Shown: positions 8,209-15,911 of the stretch, piece by piece
Position numbering within the stretch: position 1 is the stretch's first letter
How the letters are laid out: every line of letters begins with the position of its first letter
From: Mesorhizobium mediterraneum
GTDB lineage: Bacteria > Pseudomonadota > Alphaproteobacteria > Rhizobiales > Rhizobiaceae
Length of the DNA stretch: 64,000 nucleotides
Direction: 5' to 3'
Assembly: GCF_002284565.1 (NCBI RefSeq)
Contig: NZ_NPKI01000046.1
Coordinates: 248,001 to 312,000 of the forward strand
Translations under genes and position numbers: made by a program
Notes under the pieces: model-generated
What the model was told of the DNA's origin: nothing
The model's database searches: none
What the model saw: only the letters and a program-made list of their open reading frames with translations

Positions 8209-8910
8209 ATGCAGGTCACGAACTTAAGCAATGCCCGAGAAGTCGACCCGGCTAGCGGACGCATCCAGCGATCCAACAGTCTGGTGGAGGACGTGTATGA
8301 AGCGATCTTCGCGCAACTCATGTCGCTGAAGATCGCGCCTGGCTCGCGGATCACCGTCGACAGTCTGGTCAAGGAACTCGAAGTATCCCACACGCCAATC
8401 CGTGAAGCGCTTGGCCGCCTCGAAGGCGAAGGCCTTGTGCTGAAGACACATTTGATCGGCTACCGCGCCGCGCCGCAGATAACCAAGCGCCGATTTGACG
8501 AACTCTATGAGCTTCGCCTGTTGCTCGAGCCGCATGGGGCAGCCAAAGCAGCCGCATTGATGGATGAGACGAAACTTGCGGTGCTTCAGGAGTCCGCAGG
8601 GGGCATGGCGCGCCGCGACGGCAAGGATGAACGCCTGCGTTACTCCAACTTTGCGCGGCAGGACGCCATTTTCCACGACAGGATCATGGAATTTGCAAAC
8701 AATGATCTCGTGCGCCAGACTCTCGCGTTCCAGCATACGCACTTCCACATCTTTCGCCTGATGTTCCATTCGCGCGTTACCGAGGAAGCGCTCGACGAGC
8801 ATGAGGCTATCCTGGCCGCCTTCGCTGCCTCCGATCCTGTTGCGGCGGAACAGGCGATGCGCCGCCATATCGAGCATTCTCGTGATCGTTTGTTGCTGGC
8901 GTTCGATTGA
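8209..8910 (+). CDS. GntR-family (FadR/FCD) transcriptional regulator
   Basis: A 233-residue regulator. The N-terminal winged helix spans about residues 22-90 (VYEAIFAQLMSLKIAPGSRI; SHTPIREALGRLEGEGLV). The helical FCD ligand domain follows, with RFDELYELRLLLEP and C-terminal His residues (FHDRIMEFANN, EHEAILAAF, RHIEHSRDR) that in this family often hold a metal and bind carboxylate ligands. The start has an AGAGGC site. Divergence from the alcohol dehydrogenase operon suggests it senses an organic acid from that pathway. I see no evidence for another target in the window. Confidence 0.9.
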   Translation: MQVTNLSNAREVDPASGRIQRSNSLVEDVYEAIFAQLMSLKIAPGSRITVDSLVKELEVSHTPIREALGRLEGEGLVLKTHLIGYRAAPQITKRRFDELYELRLLLEPHGAAKAAALMDETKLAVLQESAGGMARRDGKDERLRYSNFARQDAIFHDRIMEFANNDLVRQTLAFQHTHFHIFRLMFHSRVTEEALDEHEAILAAFAASDPVAAEQAMRRHIEHSRDRLLLAFD

Positions 8911-9089
8911 GACTGTCACGATGCCAGTCACCGTCCACATCGGGAGCGCCGCCGTCAATCTGGATGCACCGTTGATCACGCAAGCAAACGGCCGGGGATA
9001 CCACGTCCCGGATTCCCTTTTCTGAGGCCGCGCCGCCGGGCGAGTGCAACGCCCGCCTGACTTCCATCCACAAAACGAGGAAACCGACC

Positions 9090-9683
9090 ATGCCAGGCAA
9101 GAAAATACTAATGTTGACCGGTGAGTTTACCGAAGAATACGAGATCTTCGTCTATCAGCAGGCGATGGAGGCCGTCGGCCACATCGTCCACGTTGTCTGT
9201 CCTGACAAGAACGCTGGAGACCTGATCAAGACATCGCTCCACGACTTCGAAGGTGACCAAACCTACACCGAAAAGCCCGGCCACTATGCTTTGATGAACA
9301 AGACCTTTTCGGAAGCGGAGAGACAGCTCGACCAGTATCACGCCGTATATTGCGCGGGCGGTCGTGGCCCCGAGTACATCCGCACGGATAAGCGCGTGCA
9401 GGCGATCGTCCGCCATTTCCACGAAAACAAGAAGCCGATCTTCACGATCTGCCATGGCGTACAGATCCTGATCGCGGTCGACGGCGTCGTGCGTGGCAAG
9501 AAAGTAGGTGCGCTGGCTGCCTGCGAGCCGGAAGTGACCCTCGCCGGTGGAACCTATATCGACCTGTCCCCGACTGAGGCCTATGTCGACGGAACGATGG
9601 TCTCGGCAAAGGGCTGGACCGCACTTGCCGCGTTCATCCGCGAGTGCCTGAAGGTGCTGGGAACGGAAATCCGCCACAACTGA
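9090..9683 (+). CDS. DJ-1/PfpI-family protein
   Basis: A 197-residue single-domain protein of the DJ-1/PfpI class I glutamine-amidotransferase-like fold. The nucleophile elbow is FTICHGVQIL, with Cys at about residue 119 followed by His, as in PfpI-type members. An N-terminal acidic patch GEFTEEYE supplies the usual Glu near the Cys, and YCAGGRGPEY is the fold's third characteristic loop. Members are deglycases, chaperones, isonitrile hydratases or peptidases, and no one role can be chosen. A GAGGA site precedes the start; a small GC-rich hairpin (CGGGCG/CGCCCG, 9037-9055) lies just upstream. A fragment of a hydrolase gene follows. Confidence 0.87.
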   Translation: MPGKKILMLTGEFTEEYEIFVYQQAMEAVGHIVHVVCPDKNAGDLIKTSLHDFEGDQTYTEKPGHYALMNKTFSEAERQLDQYHAVYCAGGRGPEYIRTDKRVQAIVRHFHENKKPIFTICHGVQILIAVDGVVRGKKVGALAACEPEVTLAGGTYIDLSPTEAYVDGTMVSAKGWTALAAFIRECLKVLGTEIRHN

Positions 9684-9909
9684 GTCAATCCTTCCGATGC
9701 ATCCCAGACGGGATGCATCGGTTCCTCCTCAGATCGTCCACGGCTCATGGCAACGCCTCCGTGCTCATGGGCAAGGCGACGAACGCATCGCTGCCGACAT
9801 TGGCAACGACGCCCGCCGAAATGATCCAGACGGGTTGTTTTGCCGCCCACGCGCATCTCGGCGATGTCGAGCGGCCCTTCCAGTAGATCGCAGCCTGCCC
9901 CAGCGGGCG

Positions 9910-9968
9910 GGATTCGACGCCGGGTTGATTGATCTGGCCGAACAGACTGCTGGATTGCTCGGGCAGAC
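9910..9968 (+). pseudogene. Relic of an M20 Zn-dependent hydrolase gene
   Basis: Positions 9912-9968 match 2234-2290 of the intact M20 hydrolase gene without gaps, with 7 differences in 57 bases by my count. The shared peptide is FDAGLIDLAEQTA..LGQT. Four of the six changed codons are synonymous, so the copy diverged while still coding. Similarity ends abruptly on both sides and no start, metal-site motif or length remains, so this is a dead fragment. I could not identify the bases at 9684-9905 before it. It sits between the PfpI-like gene and the 3' end of the LysR gene. Confidence 0.75.
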
Positions 9969-9979
9969 CGAAATTCTTC

Positions 9980-10906
9980 CTATTTTGCTCCACCCTCTTT
10001 CAACGGAACCGTCCCCGATCCTCTGGTCAGTTCTCGAAGGAACGCCTGGACCAGATTTCTTGTTTCGTCTGCCCTGCGGTACGCGATCAGATGCCGCGAA
10101 CTGAAGGTATAGGACCCGGGCTTGATCGCCCGCAACTCGCCGGCGTGGACCCATGACGATGCGAAATGAGCCGGCAGGAAGCCGATGAAATTCTCCGACA
10201 GGATCAGCATCAATTGTGCTTCCATGTGGATCACTGACGCGCTGGCCTTGGGATGCCCGACGAGATAGAGGTCGTCGAAATACCGATAGCTGCGTACAGA
10301 AAACCGCGCAGCGTGGATGGCGCTTTGGTCGATCCTTGAATCTGGCATTGCAAAAAGCGGGTGCCGTCGGCCGCAATAGAGAAAATGCGGCTCGCCGCAA
10401 TAATCCCGGTAAACGACACCGGGCGCTTTCTGCGACAGCGGCCCGATGACGATGTCGCGGCCGCCATCAGCGACTTGCTGCTCAAGCTCGGATGGCGTGC
10501 CAAGCGATAGGTCGATGAAAACATCGGAATCAGGACCCATGAAGCGTCTGAGGGCATGCTGGATGCCCAATTCACTGCTTGTGAACACGCCATCGGACGT
10601 GCCGATCCGCAACCGGCCGGACAGGCTGCCGCTGGCTGCGCTGATGCGGTGCCCGAAATCGTCGAGATCGCGAAACAGTTTCTGCGCCGCGTCGTAGGTC
10701 GCCTGTCCGACCTCGGTCAGGCGGAACTTTTTGCGTCCGCGATGGCAGAGCTGGGCGCCGATGCGTTTCTCCAACTCCGCAAGATGCGTGCTGAGCGTCG
10801 GCTGCGACAGGTTGAGGGTGATCTGCGCGTCGGCGAAGCCGCCTGAATCGGCCAGCGCCACGAAGACGCGCAGCAGGCGGATGTCGATGTTGTCCAAACG
10901 ACGCAT
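9980..10906 (-). CDS. LysR-family transcriptional regulator
   Basis: A 308-residue LysR protein. The N-terminal helix-turn-helix covers about residues 8-65 (LLRVFVALADSGGFADAQ, LSQPTLSTHLAELEKRIG, FRLTEVG). The periplasmic-binding-like effector domain follows (LRIGTSDGVFT onward), with normal length. ATG 10906 has GAGGGA six bases upstream. It diverges from the NitT/TauT-type transporter operon across 116 bases that hold interlocking inverted repeats, the usual arrangement for a LysR activator with its target. The effector is probably a substrate of the creatininase/ureohydrolase operon, which is inference from position. Confidence 0.9.
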   Translation of the reverse strand: MRRLDNIDIRLLRVFVALADSGGFADAQITLNLSQPTLSTHLAELEKRIGAQLCHRGRKKFRLTEVGQATYDAAQKLFRDLDDFGHRISAASGSLSGRLRIGTSDGVFTSSELGIQHALRRFMGPDSDVFIDLSLGTPSELEQQVADGGRDIVIGPLSQKAPGVVYRDYCGEPHFLYCGRRHPLFAMPDSRIDQSAIHAARFSVRSYRYFDDLYLVGHPKASASVIHMEAQLMLILSENFIGFLPAHFASSWVHAGELRAIKPGSYTFSSRHLIAYRRADETRNLVQAFLRELTRGSGTVPLKEGGAK

Positions 10907-10928
10907 GGCTTGTCCCTCGAATGGCGAT

Positions 10929-10975
10929 ACATCGACATTATTCGATGTAAAATTCTAAATAAACTCATTTACATC
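10929..10975. promoter_or_regulatory. LysR-type operator with three related half-sites
   Basis: ACATCGA (10929-10935) and TCGATGT (10942-10948) form a perfect inverted repeat across 6 bases. GATGTAAA (10944-10951), overlapping its right arm, forms another perfect inverted repeat with TTTACATC (10968-10975) across 16 bases. The element ACATC thus occurs three times in alternating orientation. This fits a LysR recognition site plus activation site between the regulator start (10906) and the transporter start (11023). Confidence 0.65.
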
Positions 10976-11022
10976 AATACTTGAAATCGCGAGCCTGCGC
11001 GGAACAAAAATGGGGAACAATC

Positions 11023-12015
11023 ATGAAATCGTCACTCCGCATAGCGCTGTCCGCAGCACTGGTGCTCGCCAGTTCGCAGTTCGCCTTCAGCGCCGACCAG
11101 ATACGCATCCTTGCTCCGACGTGGCTGGGATTTGCACCTGTCCACATCGCCGGCGACCTGGGCTGCTTCGCCGGCAAAGACCTAGACGTCAGCATCAAGT
11201 TCGAGGATGACCTCACCAACGTCATGGCCGCGATGGCGCGCGGCGACATCGAGATGCAGATGCGCTCCGTCGGCGAATATCAGGGGCGCCCGCGCGACGC
11301 CTCCACACCGGGCATTATCATCGGCACGATCGATGAATCCGTCGGCGGCGACGGCATCATCACCGACGACCAGATCAAGACGGTGGCGGATCTCAAGGGC
11401 AAGGTCGTCGCTGCCGAGCCGAACATTCCCTCACGCCTGTTGCTCCAGATGGAGCTGAAGCAGGCGGGACTGTCACTGAAGGACCTCCAGATCAAGGACA
11501 TCGCAACGGCCGACACCGGCGCGGTTTTCGTCGATGACTCGATTGCCGCGATCGCGACCTATGAACCGTTCATGTCGCAGGCGCTGAAGGCCTCGACCCG
11601 TCCGGGTGCTCGCATGCTGGTCTCGTCCAAGGATCATCGCGGCATCATCATCGATGCGATCATCGTCCGCAACGATGACTTCAAGGCGAACCCGGACAAA
11701 TACGCGAAGTTTCTCGGCTGCATCTACGAGGCCGTCGATTTCCTGAAGGCCGAGCCGGGAAAATTCGCCGATATGGCCTCCAAGCATTTCGGCCTGACGC
11801 CGGCTGAGGTGACCGAGATCGTCGACTCCAGCCTATCCTACACGACGCTCGCCGAATCTCTCGCCTACATGGGCAAACCGGGAGAAAAAGGCACGCTCCA
11901 CGGCATCTTCGATACGGTGATGGACCTCAACCTGGAGAACGGCGCTGCCGACAACAAGCTCGTTGCGACGGACCAGATCGACAATTCGGTGATCAACAAG
12001 GTGTCGGCTAAGTAA
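11023..12015 (+). CDS. NitT/TauT-type ABC transporter substrate-binding protein
   Basis: A 330-residue periplasmic protein. The first about 23 residues (MKSSLRIALSAALVLASS, cleavage near AFSA-DQ) are a Sec signal peptide. I chose ATG 11023, behind GGGGA, because the signal peptide begins there; the frame opens 14 codons earlier without a ribosome site. The mature protein has the SsuA/TauA/ThiY-like pattern: an opening strand IRILAPTWLGFAPVHIA, DLKGKVVAAEP and AAIATYEPFMSQAL. Such proteins bind sulfonates, nitrate, pyrimidine precursors, cyclic amides and other small anions. The permease gene starts 5 bases later. The neighbouring amidohydrolases suggest a nitrogenous, perhaps guanidino or cyclic-amide, ligand. 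Confidence 0.87.
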   Translation: MKSSLRIALSAALVLASSQFAFSADQIRILAPTWLGFAPVHIAGDLGCFAGKDLDVSIKFEDDLTNVMAAMARGDIEMQMRSVGEYQGRPRDASTPGIIIGTIDESVGGDGIITDDQIKTVADLKGKVVAAEPNIPSRLLLQMELKQAGLSLKDLQIKDIATADTGAVFVDDSIAAIATYEPFMSQALKASTRPGARMLVSSKDHRGIIIDAIIVRNDDFKANPDKYAKFLGCIYEAVDFLKAEPGKFADMASKHFGLTPAEVTEIVDSSLSYTTLAESLAYMGKPGEKGTLHGIFDTVMDLNLENGAADNKLVATDQIDNSVINKVSAK

Positions 12016-12020
12016 CGGCA

Positions 12021-12878
12021 ATGGACCAGGTCCGGCGGCCCGCCTTCCGGCGGCCGCCGGCGGCCATGCCATGCCGGCATCCGGGGATAGTGATCTTGTT
12101 CAGCAGTCTGTTTGTTTTTCGCGGCCGAGCTTCGCCGATGGCGGAATCCGCCGTCAGCGTTGCGGCGGCCGCCCTGGTCGTCGCGGGTTGGGAGCTGGCG
12201 GCACGCGCGGGCATTATTGCGCCGCAGTTCCTCCCCTCACCAAGCCGCGTCGTCATCGCCTTGTGGACGATGCTGACCGAGCAGAACCTCGTCTGGCATG
12301 TCGTGGTCTCGACCACACGTGTGTGGATCGCCTTCCTGCTCGCCGCGGCCATGGCCATCCCGATCGGCATCATGATGAGCAGCTACCGGATTGTCGGAGC
12401 CGCACTCGAGCCGATGATCGATTTCATCCGCTATCTTCCGGTTCCCGCACTTGTGCCGCTGTCCATCATCTGGTTTGGCGTCGGCGAGGAGACCAAGATC
12501 TTCCTGCTCTGGCTGGGCACTTTCTTCCAGCTCGTGCTTCTCGTGGCCGACGACATGCGGCGGGTGCCGCAGGAGTTCGTCGAGGTCGCCCGCACAGTCG
12601 GCGCCAGCTCGAGGCAGGTGATGACGGATGTCGCCTTGCGCTGGATGGGGCCGACCCTGATTGACAATCTCAGGATCACGCTCGGCTGGTGCTGGACATA
12701 TCTGATCATCGCCGAGATCGTCGCGGCCGATTCCGGCATCGGCTACGTGATCTGGACGGCGCGCCGTTTCGTGAAAACGCCCGAAGTGATGGCAGGCGTC
12801 GTCGTCATTGGGCTGATAGGCCTCGTCACCGACCAGCTGCTTCGCCTGTTTCACCGCCGCCTCTTCCGGTATCTGTGA
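12021..12878 (+). CDS. NitT/TauT-type ABC transporter permease
   Basis: A membrane protein of up to 285 residues with about six hydrophobic segments and the BPD_transp_1 EAA region VEVARTVGASSRQVMTDVAL. The opening WELAARAGIIAPQFLPSPSRVV is highly characteristic of SsuC/TauC-like permeases. The N-terminus is uncertain: ATG 12021 is closest to the upstream stop, but ATG 12066 or 12138 would give a length closer to the family. It is the inner-membrane channel of the transporter formed with the binding protein (5 bases upstream) and the ATPase (11 bases downstream). Confidence 0.87.
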   Translation: MDQVRRPAFRRPPAAMPCRHPGIVILFSSLFVFRGRASPMAESAVSVAAAALVVAGWELAARAGIIAPQFLPSPSRVVIALWTMLTEQNLVWHVVVSTTRVWIAFLLAAAMAIPIGIMMSSYRIVGAALEPMIDFIRYLPVPALVPLSIIWFGVGEETKIFLLWLGTFFQLVLLVADDMRRVPQEFVEVARTVGASSRQVMTDVALRWMGPTLIDNLRITLGWCWTYLIIAEIVAADSGIGYVIWTARRFVKTPEVMAGVVVIGLIGLVTDQLLRLFHRRLFRYL

Positions 12879-12889
12879 GGGATCGGGTC

Positions 12890-13663
12890 ATGGCGAGCGG
12901 CTATATTCAGTTCGTCGATACGGCCAAGTGCTTCGGCCCGGTCGATGTCGTGCGAAAAACCGATCTTGGTCTCGACCGCAATTCGCTGGTGGTCTTCCTT
13001 GGCCCATCGGGTTGCGGCAAGACAACCTTGATGCGGATGGTCGGCGGCCTCGACGAACCGAGCTCGGGCTCGATCCTGGTCGGCGGCGAAAGGGTTGTCG
13101 GGCCGGATCGCCGGCGCGGCATGGTGTTCCAGTCCTATTCGTCGTTTCCCTGGTTGACTGTCGAGAAGAACATTGCCTTCGGCATGCGCTACAGGAAAGA
13201 TATTGGCGCGGCCGAGAAGGCCGAGCGGATGCGCCATTATCTCGAATTGTTCGGGCTTGCCGACTTCGCCGGCTCCTATCCGAACCGGATTTCGGGCGGC
13301 ATGCGCCAGCGCGTGGCCATAGCGCGCACGCTCGCCGCCGGTTCGGATGTGCTGTTGATGGACGAGCCTTTCGGTGCGCTCGACGCGCTGACGCGCGAGC
13401 GCCTTCAGGTCGAGCTGCGGCAGATCCAGATTCGCGAGGAAAAGACCGTCATCTTCGTCACCCACGACGTGGAAGAAGCGGTGTTCCTCGCCGACCGGAT
13501 CATCCTGTTTTCGCGCCGGCCGGCCTCGGTCGTAGCCGACATCGACGTGGCGGCCCAGCTCGGCCCGCAACGGCCACTGGAAATCCGGGAAACGCAGAAA
13601 TTCTTCGAGCTGCGTAACAAGATCCTGCATCTGATCCGCAACCAGACAGGAGTTGTCGCATGA
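12890..13663 (+). CDS. NitT/TauT-type ABC transporter ATP-binding protein
   Basis: A 257-residue ATPase with Walker A GPSGCGKTT, Q-loop VFQSYSSFPWLTV, signature ISGGMRQRVAIART, Walker B VLLMDEPFGALD and H-loop FVTHDVEEAV, all as in the SsuB/TauB branch. The start ATG 12890 has GAGGG upstream and yields a normal-length N-terminus; the open frame extends upstream inside the permease gene but codes nothing family-like there. Its stop overlaps the next start (ATGA, 13660-13663), so the dehydrogenases that follow are translationally coupled to the transporter. Confidence 0.93.
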   Translation: MASGYIQFVDTAKCFGPVDVVRKTDLGLDRNSLVVFLGPSGCGKTTLMRMVGGLDEPSSGSILVGGERVVGPDRRRGMVFQSYSSFPWLTVEKNIAFGMRYRKDIGAAEKAERMRHYLELFGLADFAGSYPNRISGGMRQRVAIARTLAAGSDVLLMDEPFGALDALTRERLQVELRQIQIREEKTVIFVTHDVEEAVFLADRIILFSRRPASVVADIDVAAQLGPQRPLEIRETQKFFELRNKILHLIRNQTGVVA

Positions 13664-14415
13664 GCCTGTCCTTCTCCGGAAAGTCGGTCGTGATCACCGG
13701 GGCCAGTCGTGGCATCGGGCTCGGCATCGCTAAGGGTTTTGCGCAAGCCGGCGCCAGCCTGCATCTCATCGCTAACGAAGCGGCCGTGCACGAACGGGCG
13801 CGTGAATTGGGCGCCACCAGCATGGAAGCCGATATTGCCGATCGTTCGGCCTTAACTGCGGCGCTCGAACCTCTCGCTCGCATAGACGTGCTCATCAACA
13901 ATGCCGGGCTCGAACTGATGACGCCGATCACCGACAGCGGCGACGATGTCGAAGCCGCCTTCCGGCGCATCATCGAGATCAATATCATCGGCACGGCGCT
14001 CGTCACGGCGCGTGCTCTGCCGCGCATGCAGGCCGGCGGTTCGATCGTCAACACGTCATCGATCTGGGGCCGTGTTGCCGAGGCGCAGTTCGGCGCCTAT
14101 GTCGCCTCTAAGCACGCCATCGTCGGCCTGACGAAGACCTGGGCCAAGGAACTCGGGGCCAGGGGCATCCGCGTCAATGCGGTCTGTCCCGGATGGGTTC
14201 GCACGGATGCGTCGATGCGCTCGCTCGGCCGCATGGCCGAGAGAGACGCCGTCAGCGAGGCAGCACTGCTCGAAAGCATCGTCGGTGCGCAGGCGCTGCC
14301 GGGCCTGATGGAGCCAGCCGACATCGCGGGTACCTATCTCTTCCTGGCGTCGGAACTCGCAGCCAACATCACCGGGCAGTCGCTTGGTGTCGACAGGGGA
14401 GAAGTGCCTTGGTAA
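13660..14415 (+). CDS. SDR-family oxidoreductase (first of pair)
   Basis: A 251-residue classical short-chain dehydrogenase. Visible are the cofactor motif GASRGIGLG (residues about 13-21), NNAG, the catalytic Ser region NTSSIW and the catalytic YVASK at about 147-151, then the PG region VCPGWVRTD. Asp39 is replaced by a residue in IANEA, so NAD/NADP preference is open. Start overlaps the ATPase stop by four bases. Together with the next SDR it may oxidise two hydroxyls or interconvert stereoisomers of an imported compound. No substrate can be assigned. Confidence 0.88.
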   Translation: MSLSFSGKSVVITGASRGIGLGIAKGFAQAGASLHLIANEAAVHERARELGATSMEADIADRSALTAALEPLARIDVLINNAGLELMTPITDSGDDVEAAFRRIIEINIIGTALVTARALPRMQAGGSIVNTSSIWGRVAEAQFGAYVASKHAIVGLTKTWAKELGARGIRVNAVCPGWVRTDASMRSLGRMAERDAVSEAALLESIVGAQALPGLMEPADIAGTYLFLASELAANITGQSLGVDRGEVPW

Positions 14416-15116
14416 GCCCGCTTCACGGAAAACGCGCGCTGGTCACTGGCGCAGCCAGCGGTATCGGCCGCGCCACCGCGCACGCCTTGCGCGAGGCCGG
14501 GGCGACGGTTCTGGGCCTCGATCTCGAGGCGTCGGAGGGCGATTTCCCCATTCTTGCCTGCGACCTCGCCAGCGAAACCGACATCATTGCCGCGGTCGGG
14601 CAGGGCAGGGACCGGATTGGCGGCTATGACATCCTCGTCAACAATGCCGGCATCCTGCAGGAAGCACCGCTTGGCGGGATTTCGCTCGATCATGTCGACC
14701 GCATGTTCGCGGTCAATGTGCGGGGCGCGATCATCGTGGCGCGGGAAGTCCTGCCGCATCTTCCCGAGGGCGGACGCATCATCAACATCGCCTCCGAGCT
14801 CGCCTATCTCGGCCGGTCGGGCGCTTCGGTCTACTGCGCGACGAAGGCGGCGCTGCTCGGCCTTACCCGCTCCTGGGCACGCGAACTTGCGCCCCGCATC
14901 CTGGTCAACGCCGTGGCGCCCGGGCCGACCGACACGCCGCTTCTTGGCTTCGACGCGCTGACCGAGAGCCAGCGCGCGCTGGAAACAACACACCCGCTGG
15001 GGCGGATCGGACGGCCGGATGAAATCGCCGCCGCGGTGGTGTTCCTGGCCGGTCCCGGCGCAACCTTTTTCACCGGACAATGCCTGGGCGCCAATGGCGG
15101 CGCGGCGATGGTTTGA
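14409..15116 (+). CDS. SDR-family oxidoreductase (second of pair, TTG start)
   Basis: A 235-residue classical SDR: cofactor motif GAASGIGRA, LDLEA (Asp after strand 2, suggesting NAD), NNAG, catalytic Ser in NIASE and YCATK, then VAPGPTDTP. No ATG precedes the conserved N-terminus. TTG 14409 lies 7 bases behind AGGGGAG and 7 bases inside the end of the previous SDR gene, so I take it as the start. The longer frame upstream is the shadow of the first SDR. It is slightly shorter than its neighbour and not a close duplicate. It is followed after 6 bases by the creatininase-family gene. Confidence 0.85.
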   Translation: MVSPLHGKRALVTGAASGIGRATAHALREAGATVLGLDLEASEGDFPILACDLASETDIIAAVGQGRDRIGGYDILVNNAGILQEAPLGGISLDHVDRMFAVNVRGAIIVAREVLPHLPEGGRIINIASELAYLGRSGASVYCATKAALLGLTRSWARELAPRILVNAVAPGPTDTPLLGFDALTESQRALETTHPLGRIGRPDEIAAAVVFLAGPGATFFTGQCLGANGGAAMV

Positions 15117-15122
15117 GAAGAG

Positions 15123-15899
15123 ATGATCATGAGAGACCGCGTTTTCCTCGCTGAACTGTCGTGGCCCGAGGCTAAGAAGCGGATCGCCGCCGGCGCTCCC
15201 GTCTTCCTGCCGCTCGGCGCGACCGAACAGCATGGCCACCATATGGCGATGAATGTCGATGTGGTGATCCCGACCGCCATTGCCGAAAAGGTGGCGTCGC
15301 AGGTCGGAGGGCTGGTGGCGCCGACGATCGCCTACGGCAACCGCTCGCAGCCCCGGTCAGGCGGCGGCCCGGCCTTTCCCGGTACGATCAACATCACCGC
15401 ACAGACTTTCTCGCTTCTGGTCAAGGATGTGATCTGCGACCTGTATCGCCAGAAGGTCCGACGCATCGTTGTGCTCAACGGCCACTACGAGAACATCGGC
15501 CCGTCGATCGAAGGCATCGAACTGGCGCTCGATGCCATTGGCCGCGAACGTGCGACGGACCTGACGATCCTGCGCGTCGACCACTGGGACTTGGTACGCG
15601 GTGAAACGCTGGCGAAAGTGTTCCCCGATGGCTATCCCGGCATCGAGCTGGAGCATGCGAGCGTGATCGAGACATCGATGATGCTGGCGCTGCGCCCGGA
15701 GCTCGTCGATCTCGGCAAGGCGCTGCATGACGGTCCCGCGCAATTTAAGCCTTATGACCGTTATCCCAGACCGTCCGAGGACGTGCCGCCGTCCGGCGTC
15801 CTGTCGTTGACCGAGGGCTCGTCGGCGGAAAAGGGCCGATGGCTGCTCGACGACTGCCAGACGCGGCTCGCCGACATCGTCAAACGTGAATTCTTCTGA
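15123..15899 (+). CDS. Creatininase-family amidohydrolase
   Basis: A 258-residue member of the creatininase family (PF02633). The five metal ligands of authentic creatininase appear present: Glu and His in GATEQHGHH, Asp in MAMNVDVV, and His and Glu in NGHYEN. The block NGHYEN...EGIELALDAI resembles true creatininases (creatinine to creatine) more than the MftE or pterin-related members. The start is ATG 15123 behind GAGAAGAG; ATG 15129 is an alternative. With the arginase-family gene 12 bases downstream it suggests stepwise hydrolysis of a cyclic guanidino or amide compound. Activity is inferred. Confidence 0.85.
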   Translation: MIMRDRVFLAELSWPEAKKRIAAGAPVFLPLGATEQHGHHMAMNVDVVIPTAIAEKVASQVGGLVAPTIAYGNRSQPRSGGGPAFPGTINITAQTFSLLVKDVICDLYRQKVRRIVVLNGHYENIGPSIEGIELALDAIGRERATDLTILRVDHWDLVRGETLAKVFPDGYPGIELEHASVIETSMMLALRPELVDLGKALHDGPAQFKPYDRYPRPSEDVPPSGVLSLTEGSSAEKGRWLLDDCQTRLADIVKREFF

Positions 15900-15911
15900 G
15901 GTGACGACAAC

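Noticed and set aside
8921..9025. A 34-residue open frame after the GntR gene (MPVTVHIGSAAVNLDAP...)
   Set aside because: It begins 11 bases after the GntR stop but has no ribosome site and no recognised motif; too short to call, though it might be another gene remnant.
9684..9905. Open frames on both strands upstream of the M20 relic
   Set aside because: Short peptides on either strand gave no recognised family; I could not extend the hydrolase relic into this stretch.
12689..12889. A 67-codon upstream extension of the NitT/TauT ATPase
   Set aside because: The extension overlaps the permease in another frame, is Arg/Pro-rich and unlike the family; ATG 12890 has a ribosome site and gives normal length.
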